A stretch of DNA of 64,000 nt from Xanthomonas campestris pv. badrii (GCF_012848175.1 NZ_CP051651.1:4719501-4783500), one strand, 5' to 3'; positions 38,052-47,637 are shown, counted from the first letter of the stretch. Translations and numbers: made by a program. The notes: generated by a model not told the origin, from the sequence alone.

Positions 38052-38528
38052 TTACCGACCGCCGGCAAAGTTCCACTGCCGCCAGGCTTCGAACACCATC
38101 ACCGCCACGGTGTTGGAGAGGTTCAAGCTGCGGTTGTCCGGGCGCATCGGCAGGCGTAGCCGGTGCTGCGGCGGGATCGACTCCAGCACCTCGGCCGGCA
38201 GGCCGCGGGTTTCCGGACCGAACAGGAACGCATCGCCATCGGCGAACTCTGGTGTGTCGTAGCGCACCGTGCTGCGGGTGCTCAGTGCAAACACGCGCTT
38301 GGGCGCGATTGCGGCCAGTGCGCCGGGTAGATCGGCATGCACCTTGAGCGGCGCGTATTCGTGGTAGTCCAGGCCGGCGCGCTTGAGCTGCTTGTCGCTG
38401 AGGTCGAAGCCAAGCGGCTCGATCAAGTGCAGGCGCGCGCCGGTATTGGCGCACAAGCGGATCACATTGCCCGTGTTGGGCGGAATTTCCGGTTGAAACA
38501 GGATGACATCGAGGACGGGTGCTGGCAT
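38052..38528 (-). CDS. trmL: tRNA (cytidine/uridine-34 2'-O)-methyltransferase TrmL
   Basis: 158 residues, a minimal SPOUT methyltransferase. Motifs FQPEIPPNTGNVIRLCANTG, FGPETRGLPAEVLE and RSLNLSNTVAVMVFEAWRQ form the trefoil-knot SAM site. It methylates the wobble nucleotide of certain tRNA-Leu. Length fits the family. The long open frame upstream belongs to the neighbouring sequence and not to this gene. Confidence 0.96.
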   Translation of the reverse strand: MPAPVLDVILFQPEIPPNTGNVIRLCANTGARLHLIEPLGFDLSDKQLKRAGLDYHEYAPLKVHADLPGALAAIAPKRVFALSTRSTVRYDTPEFADGDAFLFGPETRGLPAEVLESIPPQHRLRLPMRPDNRSLNLSNTVAVMVFEAWRQWNFAGGR

Positions 38529-38554
38529 GCGCGCAAGTGTAGCTGCGCGCGTGC

Positions 38555-39028
38555 TCAGAGGTTGATGGCGGCGCTGACCAGTGCTTCCAGTTCGGCCGGC
38601 GACGGCTGCAGCTGCGGCACCGGCAGGTTGACGATGACCTGGCCCATCAGCGCACCGATCGCGGCCGCTGCCTGACCGGAGGCGGCCTGGGCGGTCGCTG
38701 CCGTGCTGCGCACGACCAGCTCGGCGCGCTGTTCGGCCGACGGGCGCACCTGCACCGCAGCGAGGGTGACGACACGCGGCCCGGCCTGTTCGGCTGCCAG
38801 GGCGGCCAGTTGTTCGGCCGACGGGCGTACCTGCACGGCGGACAGGGTGCGGATGTCGCTGTTGCGTTCCAGCGTCTGCTGGGCGATCTGGTCGGCCGAC
38901 GGGCGCACCTGCACGGTGTCCAGCGTGGTCAGGCTGGCAGCCTGGGCGAAACCGGCGAAGGTGGTGCCGGCCAGCAGAGCGGCGGAGAGGGCGGCGGAGA
39001 GGGCGATGCGCAGGGTCTGGGTGTTCAT
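38555..39028 (-). CDS. Small exported protein with repeated VQVRPSA motifs
   Basis: 157 residues. Signal peptide (MNTQTLRIALSAALSAALLA up to about residue 30). The mature part holds three close repeats of the form TLxxVQVRPSA(D/E)Q at about residues 35-47, 61-73 and 87-99, and a looser fourth (VPQLQPSPAELEALV) near the end. No known domain is recognised. The repeats are spaced by 26 residues. It is not in an obvious operon and has its own promoter region upstream. Confidence 0.8.
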   Translation of the reverse strand: MNTQTLRIALSAALSAALLAGTTFAGFAQAASLTTLDTVQVRPSADQIAQQTLERNSDIRTLSAVQVRPSAEQLAALAAEQAGPRVVTLAAVQVRPSAEQRAELVVRSTAATAQAASGQAAAAIGALMGQVIVNLPVPQLQPSPAELEALVSAAINL

Positions 39029-39068
39029 GGCAAGGTCTCTTGGTGTGGGTGATCAGTGGTGTGGTAGC

Positions 39069-39097
39069 AATGTAGTACACCAGTTTGGTAAGCGCAA
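39069..39097 (-). promoter_or_regulatory. Sigma70-type promoter of the VQVRPSA protein gene
   Basis: On the minus strand TTGCGC (39097-39092) and TACATT (39074-39069) are 17 bases apart, about 40 bases ahead of the start codon at 39028. The surrounding 39029-39240 region is much richer in AT than the rest of the window. No other gene was found in 39098-39411. Confidence 0.5.
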
Positions 39098-39411
39098 GAA
39101 CTTTCGCGTTTGCTTTTTATTTGTTCAGCAAAAATTCATTTCATAAACCGATTCGGGCATCGCCCCAGAACAACAGCAAACAGCGTGCCATTCACATGTT
39201 TTTGTTATTAAAGGATTTTTGAAAAAAGACGGCGTCCGTGTCCGGACACCCGGACGCTGCATGGAGCAGCGGACAGCGCAAGGCTGGAGGCGCGCGACGC
39301 AGGTCGCCGCGTTCGAGGGCGCTGAATGCGGTGTATGGCCTGCGCCCGGCACGCGTTTCGTAGCCGGGCAACTGCGGCACAATCCGGCTTTGCCCTCAGG
39401 TGTGACGACTT

Positions 39412-39732
39412 ATGCGCGTGTTGATGCTGTCTGTTCTGGTTGCCACCACCGCCGCGGCATGCACCTGGGTGCCGATCGAGCAGAGCGGCAAAGGCGTGCA
39501 GGTGCTGCCCGCAGGCCCGGTGCCGGCAGGCTGCCAGCAGCAGGGCGAGGTAGTGGTGTCGGTCAAGAGCAAGGTCGGCTTCTACAACCGCAACCCGCTG
39601 CGCGTGCAGGAAGAACTGGAAACGCTAGCGCGCAACGAGGCCCCGGGCGCCAACGCCAATGCCGTGCAGGCGCAGGGCCAGCCGGCCGAGGGCAGCCAGC
39701 GTTTCAGCGCGTTCCGTTGCCCGCCGCGCTGA
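39412..39732 (+). CDS. DUF4156-type lipoprotein
   Basis: 106 residues with a lipoprotein signal (lipobox TAAAC at residues 13-17). The mature part CTWVPIEQSGKGVQVLPAGP with a later Cys fits the DUF4156 family of small outer-membrane lipoproteins. Function is unknown. It lies 100 bases before oleA, but its size and spacing do not tie it to the olefin pathway. Confidence 0.85.
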   Translation: MRVLMLSVLVATTAAACTWVPIEQSGKGVQVLPAGPVPAGCQQQGEVVVSVKSKVGFYNRNPLRVQEELETLARNEAPGANANAVQAQGQPAEGSQRFSAFRCPPR

Positions 39733-39833
39733 ACCGTTGGGCTGGGGCGCAGTCCGTTGAAATGTAAAGATGCGGTAAAACCGGCCAGCGGCTAGACTAA
39801 CGCCCCCTCGCCTGACGCCATGGCGCTACTTCG

Positions 39834-40850
39834 ATGCTCTTCCAGAATGTCTCCATCGCGGGACTGGCGCATATTGATGCGCCGCACACGCTGACTTCCA
39901 AGGAAATCAACGAGCGCCTGCAACCGACCTACGACCGCCTCGGGATCAAGACCGACGTGTTGGGCGACGTTGCCGGCATCCATGCACGGCGGCTGTGGGA
40001 CCAGGATGTCCAGGCATCCGACGCCGCCACCCAGGCCGCGCGCAAGGCGCTGGTCGATGCCGGCATCGGCATCGAGAAGATCGGCCTGCTGGTCAACACC
40101 TCGGTGAGCCGCGACTACCTGGAGCCGTCCACGGCGTCCATCGTGTCCGGCAACCTGGGCGTGGGCGACCACTGCATGACGTTCGATGTCGCCAACGCCT
40201 GCCTGGCCTTCATCAATGGCATGGACATCGCCGCGCGCATGCTCGAGCGTGGCGAAATCGACTACGCCCTGGTCGTCGACGGCGAGACCGCGAACCTGGT
40301 CTATGAAAAGACCCTGGAGCGCATGACCTCCCCGGATGTCACCGAAGAGGAATTCCGCAACGAACTGGCCGCATTGACCCTGGGCTGCGGCGCCGCTGCC
40401 ATGGTGATGGCGCGCTCGGAGCTGGTGCCGGACGCACCGCGCTACAAGGGCGGCGTGACCCGCTCGGCCACCGAGTGGAACAAGCTGTGCCGGGGCAACC
40501 TGGACCGCATGGTCACCGACACCCGCCTGCTGCTGATCGAAGGCATCAAGCTGGCGCAGAAGACCTTCCTGGCCGCCAAGCAGGTGCTGGGCTGGGCAGT
40601 GGACGAAGTGGACCAGTTCGTGATCCACCAGGTCAGCCGCCCGCACACCGCCTCGTTCGTGAAGTCGTTCGGTATCGACCCGGCCAAGGTCATGACCATC
40701 TTCGGCGAGCACGGCAACATCGGTCCGGCCTCGGTGCCGATCGTGTTGAGCAAGCTCAAGGAACTGGGCCGCCTGAAGAAGGGCGACCGTATCGCCCTGA
40801 TGGGGATTGGTTCTGGCCTGAACTGCTCGATGGCGGAAGTGGTTTGGTGA
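39834..40850 (+). CDS. oleA: OleA, acyl-CoA condensing thiolase of long-chain olefin synthesis
   Basis: 338 residues. It joins two fatty acyl-CoA molecules by a non-decarboxylative Claisen condensation to a 2-alkyl-3-oxoacid. Catalytic Cys123 in DVANACLAF, His265 in FVIHQVSRPH and Asn295 in GEHGNIGPAS are in place, as is the OleA-specific Glu97 (RDYLEPSTAS). These are the residues known from X. campestris OleA, where published numbering is 20 higher. First gene of the ole set; a Fic gene separates it from oleB. Confidence 0.97.
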   Translation: MLFQNVSIAGLAHIDAPHTLTSKEINERLQPTYDRLGIKTDVLGDVAGIHARRLWDQDVQASDAATQAARKALVDAGIGIEKIGLLVNTSVSRDYLEPSTASIVSGNLGVGDHCMTFDVANACLAFINGMDIAARMLERGEIDYALVVDGETANLVYEKTLERMTSPDVTEEEFRNELAALTLGCGAAAMVMARSELVPDAPRYKGGVTRSATEWNKLCRGNLDRMVTDTRLLLIEGIKLAQKTFLAAKQVLGWAVDEVDQFVIHQVSRPHTASFVKSFGIDPAKVMTIFGEHGNIGPASVPIVLSKLKELGRLKKGDRIALMGIGSGLNCSMAEVVW

Positions 40851-40933
40851 ATGCTGTAGGGACGTGTTAAAAAAAATGGATTTTTAGTACACGTTTCCGC
40901 ATCATGTTCGTTCTCGCAACATGAGCAGGTGAC

Positions 40934-42073
40934 ATGGACGACACATCCGCTTTCGATCCGACCAAGCCCCACAATGCGCTTCCGCCGCTGCCGCCGGCGG
41001 GAGACATCGAAACCCGCAGCCTGCTCAAGGCCTGCATCGTTGCCCGTACCGCCCTGGCCGAGTTGAAGCAGGCCACGGCGTTGTTGCCTAACCCGGCGGT
41101 GTTGATCAACACGATTCCGGTCCTGGAAGCGCAAGCCAGTTCGGAGATCGAAAACATCGTCACGACCACTGACGAATTATTTCGGTACGCAGACGATCAG
41201 GAGCGCGCCCAAAATCCCGCGACCAAAGAAGCGCTGCGTTACCGCAGTGCGCTGTACGAAGGATTTCAATCGCTTCAGCAGCGGCCGCTGTGTACCGACA
41301 CTGCAGTAGTGGTGTGCAGCCGTATCAAGGCGGTGCAAATGCAGATTCGTCGGGTACCGGGTACTGCGCTGGCCAACGACCAGATTCAGCAGATCATCTA
41401 TACCCCGCCGGTGGGCGAAACGCTGCTGCGCGACAAACTCGCGAACTGGGAGCGCTTCATCCACGACCACACCGAGGTTGATCCCCTGATCCGGATGGCA
41501 GTGGCGCATTACCAATTCGAAGCAATCCATCCATTTACCGATGGCAACGGTCGCACCGGGCGGGTATTGAATCTGCTGATGCTGATCGAACAGGGGTTGC
41601 TCGATGTTCCGGTGCTGTATCTGTCGCGCTACATCATCCGCCACCGCAGCGATTATTACCGCCTCCTGCTGGACGTGACGCGGCACGGGCACTGGGCCGA
41701 GTGGATCCATTACATGCTTGCTGCCGTCGCGGAGACCGCTGCCTGGACAACCGCAAAAATTCAGGCGATCCGCGGCCTGGAGGCGCAGGCGCGCGATCAC
41801 GTTCGCCTTCTTGCACCCAGGGCATATAGCCGCGAGCTTGTCGATGTGATTTTCAATCAACCGTATTGCCGCATTCAAAACGTGGTGGATGCGCTCAGCG
41901 TGACGCGCCAGACCGCCGCGCGTCATCTCAAGGAGTTGGTGGAGATCGGCGTGCTCAAGGAGCAGCGCTTGGGCAAGGAGAAGCTATTCCTGCATCCGGC
42001 CTTCCTGCAATTACTCTCTGCTGACGGTCATCAACTGCCGCCTTACCGTGCACGTCCGCAAGAAGCACCATGA
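40934..42073 (+). CDS. Fic-domain AMP-transferase with built-in inhibitory motif
   Basis: 379 residues. The Fic motif is complete: H199-PFTDGNGRTGR. The N-terminal inhibitory helix motif S/T-xxx-E-G/N is present as SSEIEN (residues 69-74), placing it with the class II Fic proteins that hold themselves inactive. The C-terminus has a winged-helix-like segment (NVVDALSVTRQTAARHLKEL). Fic enzymes transfer AMP from ATP to hydroxyl groups of target proteins. The gene stands alone between oleA and oleB behind an AT-rich leader; no pathway link to olefin synthesis is known to me. Confidence 0.93.
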   Translation: MDDTSAFDPTKPHNALPPLPPAGDIETRSLLKACIVARTALAELKQATALLPNPAVLINTIPVLEAQASSEIENIVTTTDELFRYADDQERAQNPATKEALRYRSALYEGFQSLQQRPLCTDTAVVVCSRIKAVQMQIRRVPGTALANDQIQQIIYTPPVGETLLRDKLANWERFIHDHTEVDPLIRMAVAHYQFEAIHPFTDGNGRTGRVLNLLMLIEQGLLDVPVLYLSRYIIRHRSDYYRLLLDVTRHGHWAEWIHYMLAAVAETAAWTTAKIQAIRGLEAQARDHVRLLAPRAYSRELVDVIFNQPYCRIQNVVDALSVTRQTAARHLKELVEIGVLKEQRLGKEKLFLHPAFLQLLSADGHQLPPYRARPQEAP

Positions 42074-42217
42074 TTTTTACGATTCCTGCAAATGTGTGCC
42101 GAGCGCTGCCGTTTGATGTGGCGGGGTACGCGATTGATGCAGGATTTCTTATCCGCATCGTCCAGGCCAATGCCTGCGCGATCTAGCTCTTCTCGAAACA
42201 AACCGGATCCTTTTGGC

Positions 42218-43120
42218 ATGAACTACCCCGGCTATCCCTTCATTCCCAAGCGCCTTGAGGTGCGTCCCGGCATTGCGATGTCGTATCTGGACGAAGGCCC
42301 GCGCGATGGCGAGGTAGTGGTGATGCTGCACGGCAACCCGTCGTGGAGCTATCTGTGGCGGCATCTGGTGAGCGGCTTGTCCGATCGCTACCGCTGCATC
42401 GTGCCCGACCATATCGGCATGGGCCTGTCCGACAAGCCCGACGATGCGCCCGACGCGCAGCCGCGCTACGACTACACCCTGCAGTCGCGCGTGGACGACC
42501 TGGACACGCTGCTGCGGCACCTGGGCATCGCCGGGCCGATCACGCTGGCAGTGCACGACTGGGGCGGCATGATCGGGTTCGGCTGGGCGCTGTCGCACCA
42601 TGCGCAGGTCAAACGGCTGGTGATCACCAATACCGCGGCCTTCCCGCTGCCGCCGGAAAAGCCGATGCCCTGGCAGATCGCGATGGGACGCCATTGGCGG
42701 CCGGGCGAATGGTTCATCCGCACCTTCAACGCGTTTTCGTCCGGCGCATCCTGGTTCGGCGTATCGCGGCGGATGCCGGCCGCCGTGCGCCGCGCCTATG
42801 TGGCGCCGTACAACACTTGGCGCAACCGCATCTCCACCATCCGCTTCATGCAGGACATTCCACTGTCGCCGGCCGACAAGGGCTGGTCGTTGCTGGAGCG
42901 CTCGGCGCAGGCACTACCATCGTTCGCCGATCGCCCAGCCTTTATCGCCTGGGGTCTGCGCGACATCTGCTTCGACAAGCACTTTCTGGCGGGGTTTCGC
43001 CGCGCACTGCCGAACGCAGAAGTGACCGCATTCGACGATGCCAATCACTACGTGCTGGAAGACAAGCATGAGGTACTGGTGCCGGCGATTCGTACGTTCC
43101 TGGAGCGCAATCCGCTCTAG
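42218..43120 (+). CDS. oleB: OleB, beta-lactone decarboxylase
   Basis: 300 residues, alpha/beta-hydrolase of the haloalkane dehalogenase type. Oxyanion segment VMLHGNPSWSYLWR, nucleophile Asp114 in AVHDWGGMIG, and the C-terminal His in DANHYVLED. OleB removes CO2 from the beta-lactone made by OleC to give the final cis-olefin. The ATG at 42218 fits the family N-terminus (MNYPGYPFIPKR); the frame is open back to 42092 without homology. Confidence 0.95.
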   Translation: MNYPGYPFIPKRLEVRPGIAMSYLDEGPRDGEVVVMLHGNPSWSYLWRHLVSGLSDRYRCIVPDHIGMGLSDKPDDAPDAQPRYDYTLQSRVDDLDTLLRHLGIAGPITLAVHDWGGMIGFGWALSHHAQVKRLVITNTAAFPLPPEKPMPWQIAMGRHWRPGEWFIRTFNAFSSGASWFGVSRRMPAAVRRAYVAPYNTWRNRISTIRFMQDIPLSPADKGWSLLERSAQALPSFADRPAFIAWGLRDICFDKHFLAGFRRALPNAEVTAFDDANHYVLEDKHEVLVPAIRTFLERNPL

Positions 43121-43187
43121 CGCGGCAGTACACCGCATGCCGTGTGCGTCGAGGGTGCGACGAACCGTTGCTTGCGACGCCACCACT

Positions 43188-43216
43188 GGCCACGCCGTGC
43201 GTTACTCGGCGTGGCC
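43188..43216. terminator. Hairpin between convergent oleB and ykgJ-like genes
   Basis: GGCCACGCCG (43188-43197) pairs perfectly with CGGCGTGGCC (43207-43216), loop nine bases. No T-run follows on either strand. Its place between convergent genes suggests a bidirectional terminator. Apart from it, 43121-43365 holds no feature that I can see. Confidence 0.5.
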
Positions 43217-43365
43217 CCGGTCCGTCCATGAGCTGGATGGCCGCATCGCCGCCGGGCGCAGCGCCGTACCGCATTGCCAAGCAGCCAAGGCGCGCCGCCG
43301 TGGCAATGCCTGCAGGGCGCCGGTCTTACCGCTGAGCGAGCGTGTGCACGCGCCGCGCTTAAACC

Positions 43366-43749
43366 TTACGGCGTCGGCAACGGATTGCGTTGTGCGTCGT
43401 CCACACCGACCCAGTCGGCTTCGGTCAACGCTTGCAGGCCATGCGCCAGGCGCGATTTGTCGCACTGCACGCTGCGTTGGCCAAATTCCAGCGAGGCGGG
43501 CACCGCTGCGCAGGAGGACGGGCGGCGGTCGTGGATGCTGCAGCGGCTGTAGCGGCCGATGTCGGCATCCAATGCGATACACCTTGGCTGGGATTGCGAG
43601 GTCCCCCGCATCACCCGTTCGTGGGTGCGCAGCGCTTCGGTCAACTCGATCGGTACCCTGCCGCCCAGGGCGGGCTCGGCTTCGCTCCAGTGGAAACTGA
43701 CGCGGAAATAGGCGCAGCAGGCGCCGCAGGTAAGGCAGGGGTGTGCCAT
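43366..43749 (-). CDS. YkgJ-family cysteine cluster protein
   Basis: 127 residues. N-terminal CLTCGACCAYFR and later RCSIHDRRPSSCAAVPAS give the spaced cysteines of the YkgJ/UPF0153 family, thought to bind a metal ion. It lies on the minus strand between oleB and oleC, breaking the ole gene set. The open frame continues far upstream inside oleC, but the family starts at 43749. Confidence 0.88.
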   Translation of the reverse strand: MAHPCLTCGACCAYFRVSFHWSEAEPALGGRVPIELTEALRTHERVMRGTSQSQPRCIALDADIGRYSRCSIHDRRPSSCAAVPASLEFGQRSVQCDKSRLAHGLQALTEADWVGVDDAQRNPLPTP

Positions 43750-44055
43750 GGCATGCCGGGCCTTGCGCGGCAAAACAGCGTGGAGAGCGCGGCATTTTGA
43801 CCGAAACACGGCACGAAACAAGGGGTGGACGAGGCTGACCGGTGAGTGATTCAGATGTGCTGTGCATCGCACGGACTGGCCACGGCCAGCGGGTGAGGTC
43901 AGGCAGTGCATGCGGTGCGTGCACGCGCCGATAGCGGGTGCAGCGTCAAGGCGATATGGACCTGGGCGGCTTGCGCGATCGCCTTGCATTCTCGCAATTG
44001 CTGCAAGCAGCCGGCAAGCGGCCGGTGCCATTGGCGCATGGGTGATAATGCGCAG

Positions 44056-45708
44056 ATGACGACTCTCTGCAATATCGCCGCCACCTTGCCGCAGCTGGCG
44101 CGCGAGCGCCCCGACCAGATCGCCATCCGTTGCCCGGGGCGCCGCGGCGCAAATGGGTTTGCGGCCTATGACGTGACCCTGAGCTATGCCGAACTGGACG
44201 CGCGCAGCGATGCGATTGCGGCCGGCCTGGCGCTGCACGGTATCGGCCGTGGTGCGCGTGCGGTGGTGATGGTGCGGCCGTCGCCGGAATTCTTCCTGCT
44301 GATGTTCGCGTTGTTCAAGGCCGGTGCGGTGCCGGTGCTGGTAGACCCGGGCATCGACAAGCGCGCGCTCAAACAGTGTCTGGACGAAGCGCAGCCGCAG
44401 GCGTTTATCGGCATTCCGCTCGCGCAACTGGCACGCCGGTTGCTGCGCTGGGCGCGCTCTGCCGGGCAGATCGTCACCGTTGGCGGGCGCTACGGCTGGG
44501 GTGGGGTGACGCTGGCGCGCGCCGAGCGCGATGGTGCTGGCGCCGGCAGCCAGTTGGCCGAGACCGCACCGGACGATGTCGCGGCGATCCTGTTCACCAG
44601 CGGCTCCACCGGCGTGCCCAAGGGCGTGGTCTACCGGCACCGGCATTTCGTTGGGCAGATCGAATTGCTGCGCAATGCCTTCGGGATGCAGCCCGGCGGC
44701 GTGGACCTGCCCACGTTCCCACCGTTTGCCTTGTTCGATCCGGCACTGGGGCTGACCTCGGTGATCCCGGACATGGATCCGACCCGTCCGGCCACGGCCG
44801 ATCCGCGCAAGCTGCACGATGCATTCAATCGCTTCGGCGTGACGCAGTTGTTCGGCTCGCCGGCGTTGATGCGCGTGCTGGCCGACCATGGGCAGCCGCT
44901 GCCCAACGTGCGCCTGGCCACCTCGGCCGGTGCGCCGGTGCCGCCGGATGTGGTGGCCAAGATCCGCGCGCTGCTGCCGGCCGATGCGCAGTTCTGGACC
45001 CCGTACGGCGCCACCGAGTGCCTGCCGGTGGCGGCGATCGAAGGCCGCACCCTGGAAGCGACGCGCGCTGCCACCGAAACCGGTGCCGGCACCTGCGTGG
45101 GTCATGTCGTGCCGCCCAACCAGGTGCGCATCATTGCGATCGACGATGCGGCCATTGCCGACTGGAGCGGCGTGCGCGAGCTGGCGACGGGCGAGGTCGG
45201 CGAGATCACCGTTGCCGGCCCCACCACCACCGACACCTATTTCAACCGCGATGCGGCCACGCGCATCGCCAAGATTCGAGAGCGCCGTAGCGATGGCAGC
45301 GAGCGCATCGTGCACCGCATGGGCGATGTGGGTTACTTCGATGCCGAAGGGCGCCTGTGGTTTTGCGGGCGCAAGACCCATCGCGTGGAAACGGCCAGCG
45401 GTCCGTTGTACACAGAGCAGGTGGAGCCGGTGTTCAACGTGCATCCGCAGGTGCGCCGCACGGCGTTGGTCGGTGTGGGCGCACCTGGGCAACAGCAGCC
45501 GGTGCTGTGCGTGGAGTTGCAGCAGGGCGTGTCGGCATCGGCCTTTGCGGACGTGCAAACCGCATTGCGTGCGCTGGGCGCGTCGCATTCGCATACTTGC
45601 GGCATCGCGCGTTTCCTGCGCCATCCGGGCTTTCCGGTCGACATTCGCCACAATGCCAAGATCGGCCGCGAGACGTTGGCAGTGTGGGTGGCACAACAAC
45701 GTGGATAA
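44056..45708 (+). CDS. oleC: OleC, beta-lactone synthetase
   Basis: 550 residues, ANL superfamily adenylating enzyme. Motif A3 LFTSGSTGVPKGVVY, A5-like YGATECLP, and the C-terminal GDVGYFDAEGRLWFCGRKTH. OleC adenylates the beta-hydroxy acid from OleD and closes the beta-lactone. ATG 44056 fits the family N-terminus; the frame is open earlier without homology. Confidence 0.95.
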   Translation: MTTLCNIAATLPQLARERPDQIAIRCPGRRGANGFAAYDVTLSYAELDARSDAIAAGLALHGIGRGARAVVMVRPSPEFFLLMFALFKAGAVPVLVDPGIDKRALKQCLDEAQPQAFIGIPLAQLARRLLRWARSAGQIVTVGGRYGWGGVTLARAERDGAGAGSQLAETAPDDVAAILFTSGSTGVPKGVVYRHRHFVGQIELLRNAFGMQPGGVDLPTFPPFALFDPALGLTSVIPDMDPTRPATADPRKLHDAFNRFGVTQLFGSPALMRVLADHGQPLPNVRLATSAGAPVPPDVVAKIRALLPADAQFWTPYGATECLPVAAIEGRTLEATRAATETGAGTCVGHVVPPNQVRIIAIDDAAIADWSGVRELATGEVGEITVAGPTTTDTYFNRDAATRIAKIRERRSDGSERIVHRMGDVGYFDAEGRLWFCGRKTHRVETASGPLYTEQVEPVFNVHPQVRRTALVGVGAPGQQQPVLCVELQQGVSASAFADVQTALRALGASHSHTCGIARFLRHPGFPVDIRHNAKIGRETLAVWVAQQRG

Positions 45709-45807
45709 CGGTCTGCAGCAAATCAATCAGGTGCGTGTCGAACGGTCATTCGCCAATGCGATGGCGCCCGGCTATGGTGTGCTCCCTCGAATCAACGGTG
45801 CGGTGCA

Positions 45808-46818
45808 ATGAAGGTATTGGTAACCGGCGGTGGCGGCTTCCTGGGCCAGGCGTTGTGCCGTGGCCTGCGCGCGCGCGGGCATGAGGTGGTGAGCTTCCAG
45901 CGCGGCGATTACCCGGTGCTGCAGACGTTGGGCGTGGGCCAGATCCGTGGCGACCTGGCCGACCCGCAGGCGGTGCAGCATGCCTTCAGCGGGATCGATG
46001 CGGTGTTTCACAATGCGGCCAAGGCCGGTGCCTGGGGCAGCTATGACAGCTACCACCAGGCCAACGTGGTGGGCACGCAGAACGTGCTCGATGCCTGCCG
46101 CGCCAATGGTGTGCCGCGGCTGATCTATACCTCCACGCCCAGCGTCACCCATCGCGCCACCAACCCGGTGGAGGGGCTGGGTGCCGACGAAGTGCCGTAT
46201 GGACAAGACCTGCGCGCCGCGTACGCCGCCACCAAGGCGATCGCCGAGCGTGCGGTGCTGGCGGCCAACGATGCGCAGCTGGCGACGGTGGCGTTGCGCC
46301 CGCGGCTGATCTGGGGGCCAGGCGACAATCATCTGCTTCCGCGTCTGGCCGCGCGCGCACGTGCCGGGCGGTTACGCATGGTGGGTGATGGCAGCAACCT
46401 GGTGGACAGCACCTACATCGACAACGCGGCGCAGGCGCATTTCGATGCGTTCGAGCATCTGGCGCCGGGCGCTGCCTGCGCCGGCAAGGCGTACTTCATT
46501 TCCAACGGCGAGCCGCTGCCGATGCGCGAGTTGCTCAACCGCCTGCTGGCTGCCGTGGACGCACCGGCGGTGACGCGTTCGTTGTCATTCAAGACCGCGT
46601 ACCGCATCGGTGCCGTGTGCGAAACGCTGTGGCCAATGTTGCGTCTGCCAGGCGAAGTGCCGCTGACGCGGTTTTTGGTAGAACAGTTGTGCACGCCGCA
46701 TTGGTACAGCATGGAACCTGCGCGCCGCGACTTCGGCTATGTGCCGCGGATCAGCATCGAAGAAGGGCTCAACCGGCTGCGATCCTCATCTTCCAACGAC
46801 ATTGCCATCACCCGATAA
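45808..46818 (+). CDS. oleD: OleD, NAD(P)H-dependent 2-alkyl-3-oxoacid reductase
   Basis: 336 residues, extended short-chain dehydrogenase. Nucleotide-binding motif TGGGGFLG at the N-terminus, active site YAATK, and the 3-beta-HSD-type segment [15 protein letters not shown]. It reduces the OleA product to the 2-alkyl-3-hydroxyacid used by OleC. It is 99 bases downstream of oleC on the same strand. Confidence 0.95.
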   Translation: MKVLVTGGGGFLGQALCRGLRARGHEVVSFQRGDYPVLQTLGVGQIRGDLADPQAVQHAFSGIDAVFHNAAKAGAWGSYDSYHQANVVGTQNVLDACRANGVPRLIYTSTPSVTHRATNPVEGLGADEVPYGQDLRAAYAATKAIAERAVLAANDAQLATVALRPRLIWGPGDNHLLPRLAARARAGRLRMVGDGSNLVDSTYIDNAAQAHFDAFEHLAPGAACAGKAYFISNGEPLPMRELLNRLLAAVDAPAVTRSLSFKTAYRIGAVCETLWPMLRLPGEVPLTRFLVEQLCTPHWYSMEPARRDFGYVPRISIEEGLNRLRSSSSNDIAITR

Positions 46819-46882
46819 AGACCGGCACATCCACAAGATACGTCTGCGCCGATTCGGCACGACAACTTCTGGAACCATTGCC

Positions 46883-47041
46883 ATGCTGCATTACGCCATC
46901 ATCTTCTTCGTCATCGCCATCATTGCCGCTGTGCTGGGCTTCAGCGGTATCGCCGGTGCGGCGACCAACATCGCCTGGATCCTGTTCGTGGTGTTCCTGA
47001 TCCTGGCTGTGATCTCGATGTTCCGTCGCGGCAAGGTATAA
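46883..47041 (+). CDS. DUF1328 small membrane protein
   Basis: 52 residues with two hydrophobic helices and [20 protein letters not shown], the hallmark of the DUF1328/UPF0391 (YtjA) family. Function is unknown; related genes are often stress-induced. The ATG at 46883 is the family start. It is followed by a double hairpin. Confidence 0.9.
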   Translation: MLHYAIIFFVIAIIAAVLGFSGIAGAATNIAWILFVVFLILAVISMFRRGKV

Positions 47042-47061
47042 CGCCTCACGCACGATACGTC

Positions 47062-47126
47062 CCGGCAGCGGCGCTGCCGGTCGGCGCGCAGATGGCCCGC
47101 TTCCGCAAGGAGGCGGGCCATCTGCG
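47062..47126. terminator. Two tandem hairpins, bidirectional terminator
   Basis: CCGGCAGC (47062-47069) pairs with GCTGCCGG (47073-47080). A second, stronger stem of 14 perfect pairs is formed by 47087-47100 and 47113-47126, followed by TTAT. It lies between the + strand DUF1328 gene and the - strand GNAT remnant and can end transcription from both sides. Confidence 0.7.
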
Positions 47127-47157
47127 TTATGGCGCTTTGCGCGGCACCAAATGCGCG

Positions 47158-47637
47158 CTACAGGCGTTTTTCCAGATAGACCACGTGCTTACCGCCAGCC
47201 AGTGATGCTTCGCCGATAGGAGCAAATCCCAGCTGCCGATGGAAGGCGAGCGAAGCTGGATTGGGCGGCACGCGATGTACCTCGCAGACCACGCGCGGTT
47301 GCGCTGCTGCATGCGCGGTGCGGATGAGGTCGTTGTGCAACCGCGTCGCCAGGCCGCGCCGCTGCGCATGTGCAGCCACCACGATCCGGGTCGATTTACA
47401 CGAAGCGTGCAAAACGTTCGGCCAGCCAGGCGAAATGGCATTGGCATAGGCCGCATCCTGATCCAGTGCGATCAGCCTGCCGCCGGCCGCGCCTGCGCAA
47501 CGCGCATGCCAGCCCATCTGCAGTAACGCGGCCGGCCGGTCGGCATCCAGCAGCGATCACGCCGTGGCGTGCATCGTGGTGAGCGCCAGCAGGCCCGCGT
47601 GGTCGTGCGGGCAGAGTGCGCGAAGCGGCGGCTGCAC
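47158..47637 (-). pseudogene. GNAT acetyltransferase interrupted by an in-frame stop
   Basis: The C-terminal part (47158-47517) has the GNAT acetyl-CoA loop (VVAAHAQRRGLATRL) and final strand (NPASLAFHRQLGFAPIG). Reading the same frame upstream gives a sensible GNAT N-terminus from GTG 47637 (PHDHAGLLALTTMHATA), but codon 27 is TGA (47559-47557), where a CGA arginine codon would restore the frame. The GTG directly follows the ddl stop, as in a two-gene operon. A restart at ATG 47517 would lack the first strand and helix. Likely a recent nonsense mutation. Confidence 0.75.

Noticed and set aside
43750..45726. Long minus-strand extension upstream of the YkgJ-type gene and across oleC
   Set aside because: Overlaps oleC completely and has no domain; the family N-terminus starts at 43749.
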